NCBI GenBank assembly: GCA_002862325.1
Contig: PKCT01000203.1
Location: 1 to 6,970 of the forward strand
Direction: 5' to 3'
DNA: 6,970 nt
Source of the DNA: Phycisphaerae bacterium
GTDB taxonomy: Bacteria > Planctomycetota > Phycisphaerae > Phycisphaerales > SM1A02
Under the pieces are notes generated by a model that was given only the letters and a program-made list of their open reading frames with translations, did not search any database and had not been told where the DNA came from. How positions within the stretch are numbered: the stretch's first letter is position 1; each line of letters begins with the position of its first letter. The translations under genes were made by a program, and so were the position numbers. This document shows, one piece after another, positions 1 to 6,679 of this stretch.

Positions 1-1020
1 CTCGAGCTCCAGCGCCTCCAGCTCGTCTATGACGGTGGGCCGAACGCCGCGGGCCGCACGGATCGTCTGGCACGCATGCTGCACGTGGTGCGTCGCAGTC
101 GTCGCGGACGGTACGTTTTCGCGGCGGGATCGCTCCTGACCTTGTCGATCGTCTGGGCGTGTCTGGTCGGCCTCAAGGTCGTGGAGGGGCCCGAGGCTCT
201 TCTGATCGCACCGATGGCGCTCCTTCTCCTGGGCGTGTTCACCTCCGGAATCGGCTACGCCATCTCGTCTCTTCGCGCGACGGCGGCGGCGCGAGCCGCA
301 CATCGAAGGATTCGGGCGACGGGGCGTTCCCTGGAGTCGTTCCTGGAGAGCGTCCGACGCCTGTCGCCTCGTCGACTGCCCGAGCTTCTGCCGCCCGAGC
401 GAATCGGCGACGAGACCTGGCGGATCGAACGACTGCAGGGCCTCGTCCGGGTGCTGAGGGAGCTCGGCGTCACCGGCGTGGTCGTGCTCGTCGACCGGGT
501 GGACGAGCCGGTCCTGGTGAACGGGTCGCCGTCACGCATGCGAGGGCTGACGTGGCCGCTCTTCCGCAACAAGGTGCTCCAGATGGAGGGGGTCGGGATC
601 AAGTTCCTCCTGCCTCTGGAACTGCGGGACGAGCTCATGCGGGAGAGCGCCGAGTTCTACCGCGAAGCACGATTGGACAAGCAGAATCTCGTGGACCGGC
701 TCGCGTGGAGCGGCGCGACGCTCTTCGATCTGTGCAACGCCAGGCTCGAGGCCTGTGCCACCGAGTCCTCGGAGTCACCGTCGGGTCTCATGGACCTCTT
801 CGAGGAGGAGGTCGGGCGTCAGGAGGTCGTGGATGCGTTGGATCAGATGCAGCAGCCGCGGGATGCGTTCAAGCTGCTCTACGCATTGATCCAGGAGCAC
901 TGCACATCCGTGGTCGAGGAGGACGGGGACTTCAGGATTTCGCGTCAGACCCTGGACCATGTCCGTCGTCGCCAGGTCGAACGACGCGACGGCATGCTCC
1001 GCGGGGCTCGGCCCGGGTGA
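1..1020 (+). CDS. KAP-like membrane P-loop NTPase, C-terminal part (5' end outside window)
   Basis: The frame is open from the first base of the window to a TGA at 1018-1020, giving 339 residues with no stop upstream. The true start probably lies off the left edge; the ATG at 76 is only an internal methionine. Two strongly hydrophobic segments lie at about residues 38-61 and 66-90, just after a basic stretch (RRSRRGR). A Walker B-like strand follows at about 159-169 (GVVVLVDRVDE), with its acidic pair after a run of hydrophobic residues. A second strand (FLLPLELRDE) is at about 202-211. A later LDKQNLVDRLAW...LFDLCNARLEA segment resembles the arginine-bearing lid region of AAA/KAP ATPases. 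KAP NTPases are known for transmembrane helices inserted between Walker A and Walker B, and this order fits. The Walker A loop should lie upstream and cannot be seen, so the call is inference. Substrate and role are unknown. Confidence 0.55.
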   Translation, partial: LELQRLQLVYDGGPNAAGRTDRLARMLHVVRRSRRGRYVFAAGSLLTLSIVWACLVGLKVVEGPEALLIAPMALLLLGVFTSGIGYAISSLRATAAARAAHRRIRATGRSLESFLESVRRLSPRRLPELLPPERIGDETWRIERLQGLVRVLRELGVTGVVVLVDRVDEPVLVNGSPSRMRGLTWPLFRNKVLQMEGVGIKFLLPLELRDELMRESAEFYREARLDKQNLVDRLAWSGATLFDLCNARLEACATESSESPSGLMDLFEEEVGRQEVVDALDQMQQPRDAFKLLYALIQEHCTSVVEEDGDFRISRQTLDHVRRRQVERRDGMLRGARPG

Positions 1021-1059
1021 TCGGTGCGCATGATTGGTGCGGGGGTGCGTGGAGCGGCG

Positions 1060-1917
1060 TCACTCGCCGGGAATGGTGCTGATGACGCCGTCCCAGGGGC
1101 TCGATGCGGTGGCGTACATCCGCTTGGGAATTCGACCGGCGCGGTAGCCGAGCCAGCCCGCGTCGCAGGCCAGTCGCATCGCCTGGGCCATCGCGATCGG
1201 GTCGGACGCATGGGCGATGCCGGTGTTGAGCAGCACGCCGTCGGCACCCAGCTCCATCGCCACCGCGACGTCGCTCGGGGTGCCGACGCCGGCGTCGACG
1301 ATCACGGGATAGTCGGGGATGCCCCCGGACGCCGGGTCCTTCAGGAGCTCGAGAATGATGCCGATGGCCGCGGGGTTCGCGATGCCTCGCCCGCTCCCGA
1401 TGGGGCTTCCGGCGGGCATCACGCTCGCGGCACCGGCGTCCCGCAGTCTCGCCGCCATGATCGGATCGTCGCTCGAGTAGCAGAGCACGTCGAATCCGTC
1501 TTCGACGAGTTCCCGGCACGCCTCGAGGGTGCCGACCGGATCGGGAAGGAGCGTCTTGCGATCGCCGAGCACTTCCAGTTTGACCCAGCTGCTTCCGGGA
1601 TTTCCAAGTTGTTCAAGGAGCTCCCGTCCAAGTCTGGCGACGCGGACGGCATCCTCCGCGGAGAAGCAACCGGCGGTGTTCGGCAGCACGGTCAGCCGAT
1701 CCAGATCGAGATCCTCCAGGAGGGATCTGCCTTCCTCGTTCACCAGTCGTTCCCGACGTACCGCGACGGTGACCGCATCCGCTCCGCTCGCCTCGAGCGC
1801 GGATCGCATGGTGGCGGCGTTCTCGTACTTCCCGGTTCCGACGACGAGTCGGCTCCGCAGCGTGAACCGTCCAACCGGCAGGGGGGGAATCTCTTGAAGT
1901 GGCGTGATGGTGCTCAT
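1060..1917 (-). CDS. thiG: Thiazole synthase ThiG
   Basis: This cytoplasmic enzyme joins 1-deoxy-D-xylulose 5-phosphate, dehydroglycine and sulfur from ThiS thiocarboxylate to make the thiazole phosphate of thiamine. The 285-residue product is slightly longer than the usual 255-270, with an N-terminal extension of about 15 residues before the conserved core. Family motifs are clear: VGTGKY (26-31), VTVAVRR (49-55), LPNTAGC (78-84), VKLEVLGD (112-119) containing the expected Schiff-base lysine K113, PAGSPIGSG in the phosphate-binding region, then VDAGVGTPSD and ELGADGVLLNT. The ATG at 1915-1917 lies 24 bases after the thiS stop. A weak GTGAG at 1924-1928 stands six bases before it, and a GAGG lies farther upstream at 1933-1936. 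It is expected to be co-transcribed with thiS. Its 3' end converges on the NTPase gene with 39 bases between them. No key residue appears to be missing. Confidence 0.97.
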   Translation of the reverse strand: MSTITPLQEIPPLPVGRFTLRSRLVVGTGKYENAATMRSALEASGADAVTVAVRRERLVNEEGRSLLEDLDLDRLTVLPNTAGCFSAEDAVRVARLGRELLEQLGNPGSSWVKLEVLGDRKTLLPDPVGTLEACRELVEDGFDVLCYSSDDPIMAARLRDAGAASVMPAGSPIGSGRGIANPAAIGIILELLKDPASGGIPDYPVIVDAGVGTPSDVAVAMELGADGVLLNTGIAHASDPIAMAQAMRLACDAGWLGYRAGRIPKRMYATASSPWDGVISTIPGE

Positions 1918-1941
1918 GGGGTACTCACAGAACCTCGGATC

Positions 1942-2142
1942 TCAGCCGCCACCGACGAGCGTGACGACCTCGACCTCGTCCTGGTGACTGAGGACGTGGT
2001 CGGTGTGTCGACGGTGCGGGATCACGTTTCGATTCACTTCGACGGCGCAGGGGCGGCCCCGGAGATCGAGATGGCCGAGAAGATCGGCTACCGTCCACCC
2101 TGGGTGGATCTCGCGAGAATCCCCGTTGATCGTGATCTGCAT
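1942..2142 (-). CDS. thiS: Sulfur carrier protein ThiS
   Basis: This ubiquitin-like carrier of 66 residues, the usual size, ends in VTLVGGG. The terminal Gly-Gly is the site that ThiF (or a relative) adenylates and that is converted to a thiocarboxylate, which then donates sulfur to ThiG. The N-terminal strand (MQITINGDSREI), the TVADLL helix start and the EVNRNVIPH segment match the family pattern. It is the first gene of a two-gene thiS-thiG unit; thiF, thiH/thiO, thiE and thiC are not in the window. No Shine-Dalgarno sequence precedes the ATG at 2140-2142. Instead a TATGAT hexamer stands six bases before it, so the message may be leaderless. Only 51 bases separate it from the divergent lipoprotein gene, too little for a complete thiamine riboswitch unless one overlaps coding sequence. 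Confidence 0.94.
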   Translation of the reverse strand: MQITINGDSREIHPGWTVADLLGHLDLRGRPCAVEVNRNVIPHRRHTDHVLSHQDEVEVVTLVGGG

Positions 2143-2148
2143 CCAGGC

Positions 2149-2154
2149 ATCATA
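2149..2154 (-). promoter_or_regulatory. Candidate -10 element for a leaderless thiS transcript
   Basis: On the minus strand this reads TATGAT, a five-of-six match to the TATAAT consensus. Six bases separate it from the thiS ATG, so transcription would be expected to start at or next to the A of the start codon. No recognisable -35 hexamer is found with a 16-18 base spacer. The call rests on the match, the spacing and the absence of a Shine-Dalgarno sequence. Confidence 0.4.
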
Positions 2155-2160
2155 GAGGGC

Positions 2161-2172
2161 GAACCGCGGTTC
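2161..2172. promoter_or_regulatory. Perfect 12-bp palindrome in the thiS/lipoprotein divergent region
   Basis: GAACCGCGGTTC is a perfect inverted repeat with no spacer. It begins six bases upstream of the candidate thiS -10 element, at roughly -19 to -30 relative to the inferred thiS start, and ends 21 bases before the lipoprotein ATG. A dimeric regulator bound here could affect both genes. Palindromes of this length also occur by chance a few times in a window of this size, so the role is uncertain. Confidence 0.3.
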
Positions 2173-2182
2173 AGTCCCTTCC

Positions 2183-2187
2183 AGGAG
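2183..2187 (+). promoter_or_regulatory. Ribosome binding site of the lipoprotein gene
   Basis: AGGAG lies six bases before the ATG at 2194. It decides the start, because the same frame is open far upstream (back to about 1024) through sequence antisense to thiG and thiS. Only from 2194 does translation give a lipoprotein signal peptide. Confidence 0.75.
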
Positions 2188-2193
2188 CCCGCC

Positions 2194-2985
2194 ATGCGCG
2201 AATTCAGCCGAACGATCGCTGCCGCCATCACTCCGCTCTGCCTGTCCCTGGCCGCGGGCTGTGGTGGGGAACAGGCGTACGACACCTCGACGCCCGAAGC
2301 CGTGGTCGTCTCAGCCCAGGAGATGGTTCGCAACGGCGACGCCTCTCGCCTGCCGGAGTTGATCCACATCGACGCCCGGGACATCCAGTACGAGGACGGA
2401 GTCACCGAGGCCAGTGCCATCGCCGAGGTGAAGGGCAAGCTGTCGGAGCTGCTCGGACGGATGTGGACGGTCGGCGAGACCCTCCAGGCCCGCTTTCCGG
2501 AGGAGTCGATCGAATCGCTCGACGAGGCGGTCGAGATGGTCAACGACGCCACCGGCGGTGACTGGACGGATGCGGTGGGGCGCGTGCTCTCCGATCCGTT
2601 CCGATTCGTGGAACAGTCCCAGGAACGGTTGGAGATCATCGATCTGGGGGACGGCACGGCGGCGGTGCTGTGGGACGACGAGCCGGCGCTCGGTGGTTTC
2701 GTCGCCATGGTGGAGGTCGACGGGGGATGGAAGATCGGGATTCCCATCGAACTGGTTCGCGACACCGACTACTGGCCGCAGACCCGTTGGGAGTGGTCGG
2801 TGGTCGCATCGATGCTGCTCTCGATCGAGAACACGCTGGAGGACTTCGAGCGAATGGTCGACGGCGACCGTTTCAAGAGTCTGTCGCAGGCGTCGGCCTA
2901 CGCCGGAAGGCTCCTCGGAGAATCGGTCATCGTCCAGGGCGTGATCTACGGCTTCATGAAGCGCGACGTCGACGAAAGCGCCTGA
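2194..2985 (+). CDS. Predicted lipoprotein of unknown function
   Basis: The 263-residue product starts with a short basic n-region (MREFSR), a hydrophobic core and the lipobox-like AAGC, with Cys23 as the expected lipidated residue. It is therefore predicted to sit in the envelope, anchored by lipid. The mature part has no membrane segment and is acidic. It begins with a Ser/Thr/Pro-containing linker and a helix (TPEAVVVSAQEMVRNGD), followed by predicted helices around residues 70-150. A beta-rich stretch follows (LEIIDLGDGTAAVLWDD, then GGFVAMVEVDGGWKIGIP), resembling the strand pattern of small NTF2-like or DUF4878-type lipoproteins; this resemblance is weak. A C-terminal helical part includes ENTLEDFERMVDGDRFKSL. 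I do not recognise the family and assign no function. It is divergent from thiS and convergent with the antiporter gene, so it is probably transcribed alone. Confidence 0.85.
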   Translation: MREFSRTIAAAITPLCLSLAAGCGGEQAYDTSTPEAVVVSAQEMVRNGDASRLPELIHIDARDIQYEDGVTEASAIAEVKGKLSELLGRMWTVGETLQARFPEESIESLDEAVEMVNDATGGDWTDAVGRVLSDPFRFVEQSQERLEIIDLGDGTAAVLWDDEPALGGFVAMVEVDGGWKIGIPIELVRDTDYWPQTRWEWSVVASMLLSIENTLEDFERMVDGDRFKSLSQASAYAGRLLGESVIVQGVIYGFMKRDVDESA

Positions 2986-3177
2986 GTCATCATCGCTGGG
3001 GAAGGGCGGCAGGTCGCCATCGACGCGAAGGCCGAGTCCGGGGGGCCCGAAGCTCGGCGTCGTGCGTCGTCATCGCCCGAACATGCTGCCGCCGGTCGGT
3101 TCGGCGCTGTCCCATGAGGTATCGCGACTCGCTCATGGCGATCCTCTCGGCGACCATCGTCGCTCTTCGGTCCTCGT
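2986..3177. other. Convergent intergenic region
   Basis: These 192 bases separate the 3' ends of the lipoprotein and antiporter genes. The only structure I can support is the hairpin at 3031-3058. A minus-strand open frame of about 55 codons (3157 down to 2990) is Arg-rich and lacks recognisable features, so it is not called as a gene. Confidence 0.6.
3031..3058. terminator. GC-rich stem-loop, candidate bidirectional terminator
   Basis: GCCGAG at 3031-3036 pairs with CTCGGC at 3053-3058. Inside, CGGG (3039-3042) pairs with CCCG (3046-3049) around a GGG loop, leaving a small internal loop of two and three bases. It starts 45 bases after the lipoprotein stop and lies about 120 bases beyond the antiporter stop. 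There is no T-tract on either side, so it is not a textbook intrinsic terminator. It may still act as a terminator or as a 3' end stabiliser for the two converging transcripts. Confidence 0.4.
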
Positions 3178-4755
3178 TCAGAGGAAGAGCAGGTGGATGA
3201 GGATGAAGCACGGCACCAGCACGAATCCGCTGTAGAACATGTAGCCGAAGAAGCTCGGCATTCGGACGCCTTCCTGCTCGGCGATCGACTTGACCATGAA
3301 GTTCGGGCCGTTGCCGATGTAGGTGTTCGCGCCCATGAAGACCGCGCCGAGACTGATGCCGACGAGGAGGTCCTGGCGGATGAATTCGCCGCCCGCGAGG
3401 GTCAGGATCCCCTCGCCTCCGGTGGTGGTCAGGCTTTCCGCGGTCTGGAAGAAGACGAGATAGGTCGGAGCGTTGTCGAGGAAGCTCGAGAGGATTCCCG
3501 TCAGCCAATAGAACTGTCCGGGCGTCTCGAGTCCGAGGTCCGCGCCGTTCGCCTTGAGGACCGCGAGCGGAACCTGCATCGTGATGAAGATTCCTACGAA
3601 CAGCGCCGCGACTTCCGCGATCGCGTGGTAGTTGAATCGGTTCGCTTCACGAATCCCGCGAGGCGTCAGAATCAGGCTGAGTCCGGCGAGGCCGAGCATG
3701 ACGAGCTCCCGCATGAAGGGGAAGGCGTGCCACTCGGTGCCGGGCAGCGGCTTGGACGGATCGAGCAGGGCCACCGCGAAGACGACGCCCGCGAGGAGCA
3801 CCAGATTCACCACGCCTCCGAGTCGAAGGGGACGGCGTTCGCGATCGTCCTTTCCAAGATCCAGCGGAGTCTCGCGGGCGTACATGATCCGATCCCAGAT
3901 CCAGTAGACGACGAGCAGGATGGACCCGAGCAGCGCCCATTCCTTCCAGAGCATCAGCGTCCAGGTGAACGGGACCCCCTTGAGGTACCCGAGGAACAGG
4001 GGCGGGTCGCCGATCGGAAGCAGCGTCCCGCCGATGTTGCTGACGAGGAAGATGAAGAAGACCACGGTGTGGACACGATGCTTCCGCTCCCGATTGGTCT
4101 CGAGCAGCGGGCGGATCAGCAGCATGCTGGCTCCGGTCGTCCCGATGAAGCTCGCGATGAGCGTGCCGACCAGGATGAATCCGGCGTTGACGGTGGGAGT
4201 CGCCTTGAGGTCACCGGTGATCGAGATGCCGCCCGAGATCACGTAGAGCGAGAAGAGCAGCATGATGAAGGGGATGTACTCCCCTGGGATCGCATGCTCG
4301 ATCGCGAGAAGGGCGCCGATCGGGGAATCGAAGATCGCGTAGTAGAGCAGCGTCAGGAAGGCGAGCCCCAGGGCCACGGCGAGCCGATGGGTGTTGCTCT
4401 CCCACCAGTGCATCGTCGATTTCAGAAGAGGCAGGACGGCGATCGCGAGCAGCAGGAGCACGAACGGGATGGTTCCGAGCTGCCACAGTGGGGGGACTCC
4501 GTGGGCGGCGTGGTCGTCGTGGGCGTGTTCGTCGGTCTCCCCGGTGGCCGGGACGACCGCGTTGGTGGTCGGATCGGCCGCCGCCTCGATGGCCGATGCG
4601 GTCGGGCCGTGGTCGTGCCCGTGGTCGCCGTGGATGTCGACCAGGAGAGGCGCGAGGACGAGTCCCAGGAGAATGATCAGTCCGATCAGGTTCGGAATGC
4701 GAAGCGGGCTGGGAGGATGGTGGTGTGCTGAATCGCTCATCGGTGGCATGCTCAT
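3178..4755 (-). CDS. Sodium:proton antiporter-like membrane protein (CitMHS_2 / NhaD-like, ion transporter superfamily)
   Basis: The 525-residue polytopic inner-membrane protein has about 12 hydrophobic segments. Family-typical motifs are GTTGASMLLIRPLLETN (205-221), FLVSNIGGTLLPIGDPPLF (236-254), SSFLDNAPTY (423-432) and MGANTYIGNGPNFMV (474-488). The paired re-entrant-type segments around NIGG...GDPP and GANTYIGNGPN are the likely ion-binding elements. Related proteins are annotated as sodium:proton antiporters or putative citrate transporters, so the substrate is uncertain. After a first membrane segment (about 21-39) comes a long His-rich loop (42-85) holding HGDHGHDHG and HAHDDHAAH, not a core feature of the family. 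Three in-frame ATGs (residues 1, 3 and 6) are possible starts and none has a Shine-Dalgarno sequence; the first is used here. The gene is divergent from the NHL gene across 79 bases and appears to be monocistronic. Confidence 0.85.
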   Translation of the reverse strand: MSMPPMSDSAHHHPPSPLRIPNLIGLIILLGLVLAPLLVDIHGDHGHDHGPTASAIEAAADPTTNAVVPATGETDEHAHDDHAAHGVPPLWQLGTIPFVLLLLAIAVLPLLKSTMHWWESNTHRLAVALGLAFLTLLYYAIFDSPIGALLAIEHAIPGEYIPFIMLLFSLYVISGGISITGDLKATPTVNAGFILVGTLIASFIGTTGASMLLIRPLLETNRERKHRVHTVVFFIFLVSNIGGTLLPIGDPPLFLGYLKGVPFTWTLMLWKEWALLGSILLVVYWIWDRIMYARETPLDLGKDDRERRPLRLGGVVNLVLLAGVVFAVALLDPSKPLPGTEWHAFPFMRELVMLGLAGLSLILTPRGIREANRFNYHAIAEVAALFVGIFITMQVPLAVLKANGADLGLETPGQFYWLTGILSSFLDNAPTYLVFFQTAESLTTTGGEGILTLAGGEFIRQDLLVGISLGAVFMGANTYIGNGPNFMVKSIAEQEGVRMPSFFGYMFYSGFVLVPCFILIHLLFL

Positions 4756-4821
4756 GGCGGAGGGCCGGTGAAGCGGCGTACTCTACCGGAGGACCTCGCC
4801 CCCCTGTTTCGGATGGAATGG

Positions 4822-4827
4822 TACTTT
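4822..4827 (+). promoter_or_regulatory. Weak candidate -10 element before the NHL-repeat gene
   Basis: TACTTT fits the TANNNT pattern and stands seven bases before the ATG at 4835, with no Shine-Dalgarno sequence between them. This copies the arrangement at thiS and could mean leaderless initiation. No -35 hexamer is evident and only three of six positions match the consensus. Confidence 0.2.
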
Positions 4828-4834
4828 CGAACGA

Positions 4835-6679
4835 ATGGACATCAGCCTCTTCATCGTGATCTGGTCGTTCGTACTCGGCCCGACCTCCGGGCAGGATGGA
4901 TCCCGCTTCGGCCGGTTCGACCGGCAGGTCGACGACCAAGCCGGGATCGTCGCGCTGGAGCTCGATGCGGCGGATCGACTCGTGCGGGTCACGAGATCCG
5001 GTCGCATACTGGTCGACGAGGCCGAGGTGCCGCTGCCGCTTACGACGCTGTCCGCACCGATCCGCGACCTGGACATCGACGGCGATGCCTGGTTGGTCGG
5101 CACCGACGACGGTCTGGGGATGGCCCATGCGTCCGATTCGAAGACCTGGTATTTCAGGGTTCCGGAGGTCCGGGCGGTGTCCCAGGGGTCTGGGGTCGCG
5201 ATGGCGTTGACGAAGGACGGGTCGCTCATCGCGGTCGACGCGGAGACCGGTGATCCGCGTTGGAAACATGTCCACGCCTATCCGGGCGCCCGGGCGGTCC
5301 AGGTCCTTCCCGATGGCGGCGCGTGGGTGGCCGACACCGATCGGCACCGTCTGGTCCGGGTCGACGACCAGGGGGAACCCTTGCAGGAGGTCGGTGATCG
5401 AGGTGCCTTTCCCGGACTCTTCAACACGCCGACGGATCTCGAGCTTCTGGGCGATCGTCTGCTCGTCGCCGACCACTTCAACCATCGGATCGCCGTGCAC
5501 CGGGCCGACGACGGATCCTTTCTCGACCAGTGGGGCATGCATGCGGTCGTTCCTCGAGAGGGGGAGGGGCGGATCCACTATCCCGAGTCGTTGGCGGTCG
5601 ATCGAGCGGGCGAGCACGTCTTCGTACTCGAGCCGTTCGAACGCCGGTACCAGGTGTTCGGAAAGGTCAAGCCGGGGGAAGAGCCGACCGGGAGTTCGCT
5701 GCCCGAAAAACGCGGCGTCGAGAGTCACTTCGGCTCCGACATCGCTCGCGACGATCGGTTCCTGGCGATGTGGGAACCGGAATCCGCGTCCGTCGTGGTC
5801 TTCGAGCTCTCCTTGGGGATCCCCGTTCACGTCACGACGTTCGGTCACGGTGGTGCCGCCCCGATCGGCATCGGACGATTGACGTCGATCGCGGTCGACG
5901 GAGTCTCTCGCGACGTGTGGCTGCTCGACGAGGGGCACCGGCGGCTTTCGCGGTGGAGTCTCCAGCCCGAACGCAAGAGTGTCTCGATCTTCGATCCCTT
6001 CATGGGCCGATTCGCAAGAGGATGGCCGTGGGAGGCGCTCGATCGCGCGTCCGCGGCTCAAGGTGGACCGGACTCGGTCGAACCGGTCGATCTCGTCGCC
6101 GGCGACGGCCAGCTGCACATCCTCGATCGCACCGGCCCCTCGATCCTGGTGACCGACCGGACCCTGGGCCTGGAGCGCGTGGTGATGCTGCCGGATCGCG
6201 TGGATCCCACCGAGTTCGGTCGATCCGCCAGCGGCGGATGGTGGGTTCTCGATCCGGGACGATCCGCCCTGCTCGCAGTCGAGGAGAGTGGCGTCGTCGG
6301 TCGGGAGATCGACCTCGATGGGCTTGGTATCGAGGATCCGCACGGAGTCGTCGAGATCGATGGTCTGGTCGTGGTGTCGGATCGGGCGACCGATCGCTGG
6401 ATCAGCCTCGATTCGACAGGTCGGATCGTGGCATCGGGAGGCGAGTCCGGGGCCTGGGACGGGGCCCTGTGGCGTCCCGCCGGCCTGACGTCCCTCCCCG
6501 GGGGCCGGTTCGCGATCGTCGACCGCGGCAATCATCGGGCCCAAGGCTACGATCCAAGGTCGGGGGACTGGGCGGTGACCTTCAGTCTCGGTCAGGGACA
6601 CGACGCGCCGCGGACCACTCGCGAGGATTTCGAGACGACTCCCGAAGCGGATGAGGAACAGCCGGAGGACGCGCCGTGA
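4835..6679 (+). CDS. Exported NHL-repeat beta-propeller protein
   Basis: The 614-residue product starts with a hydrophobic segment (residues 4-16) ending near TSGQD, a plausible signal peptide although its n-region has no basic residue. No other start codon occurs in this frame between the upstream stop at 4769 and the ATG. The rest is a beta-propeller. NHL-type repeats are clearest at about 152-178 (WVADTDRHRLVRVD), 191-222 (VADHFNHRIAVH) and 546-573 (FAIVDRGNHRAQGYD). More diverged copies lie near 80-100, 246-275, 348-374, 416-440 and 500-527. With about eight repeats it could form one large propeller or two partial ones. The last 18 residues are acidic (TTPEADEEQPEDAP). NHL propellers usually bind proteins or other ligands; no catalytic motif of the peptidylglycine-lyase type is evident. 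Its stop overlaps the start of the YtkA-like lipoprotein gene, so the two are translated from one message. Confidence 0.88.
   Translation: MDISLFIVIWSFVLGPTSGQDGSRFGRFDRQVDDQAGIVALELDAADRLVRVTRSGRILVDEAEVPLPLTTLSAPIRDLDIDGDAWLVGTDDGLGMAHASDSKTWYFRVPEVRAVSQGSGVAMALTKDGSLIAVDAETGDPRWKHVHAYPGARAVQVLPDGGAWVADTDRHRLVRVDDQGEPLQEVGDRGAFPGLFNTPTDLELLGDRLLVADHFNHRIAVHRADDGSFLDQWGMHAVVPREGEGRIHYPESLAVDRAGEHVFVLEPFERRYQVFGKVKPGEEPTGSSLPEKRGVESHFGSDIARDDRFLAMWEPESASVVVFELSLGIPVHVTTFGHGGAAPIGIGRLTSIAVDGVSRDVWLLDEGHRRLSRWSLQPERKSVSIFDPFMGRFARGWPWEALDRASAAQGGPDSVEPVDLVAGDGQLHILDRTGPSILVTDRTLGLERVVMLPDRVDPTEFGRSASGGWWVLDPGRSALLAVEESGVVGREIDLDGLGIEDPHGVVEIDGLVVVSDRATDRWISLDSTGRIVASGGESGAWDGALWRPAGLTSLPGGRFAIVDRGNHRAQGYDPRSGDWAVTFSLGQGHDAPRTTREDFETTPEADEEQPEDAP
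6664..6668 (+). promoter_or_regulatory. Ribosome binding site of the YtkA-like lipoprotein gene
   Basis: GGAGG lies inside the last codons of the NHL gene, seven bases before a GTG at 6676-6678. It is the strongest Shine-Dalgarno match in the window and favours GTG 6676 over the in-frame GTG at 6706. Confidence 0.75.

Noticed and set aside
1021..1059. Search for a terminator between the NTPase and thiG 3' ends
   Set aside because: The 39 bases contain repeated GGTGCG-like words but no convincing stem or T-tract.
1918..1945. CTGAGA on the minus strand between thiS and thiG, resembling part of the THI box of a TPP riboswitch
   Set aside because: It spans the thiS stop codon, and the 24-base gap lacks the second conserved ACCTGATC-type element and room for the aptamer stems.
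1024..2193. Plus-strand open frame running into the lipoprotein gene, apparently making a 653-residue protein
   Set aside because: This part is antisense to thiG and thiS, both clear family members. The signal peptide, lipobox and Shine-Dalgarno sequence mark the real start at 2194.
2990..3157. Small minus-strand open frame (55 codons, or 48 from the ATG at 3136) after the antiporter gene
   Set aside because: A GAGAGG lies six bases before the inner ATG, which made it worth a look. The product is Arg-rich with no pattern, and it spans the intergenic hairpin. Conservation in relatives would be needed to revive it.
3193..4731. Plus-strand open frame of about 512 codons opposite the antiporter gene
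   Set aside because: Its translation is very rich in Glu, Asp, Arg and Gln, as expected from the complement of hydrophobic codons. The minus strand gives a well-formed membrane transporter.
4756..4834. Minus-strand TAGAGT as a -10 element for the antiporter gene
   Set aside because: It matches only four of six positions and has no -35 partner at a normal spacing.
4211..6601. Minus-strand open frame of about 796 codons opposite the NHL gene
   Set aside because: Its translation is low-complexity, rich in Arg, Asp and Pro, and has no recognisable domain, while the plus strand encodes NHL repeats throughout. It also overlaps the end of the antiporter gene's coding strand in another frame. It is a high-GC antisense artefact.
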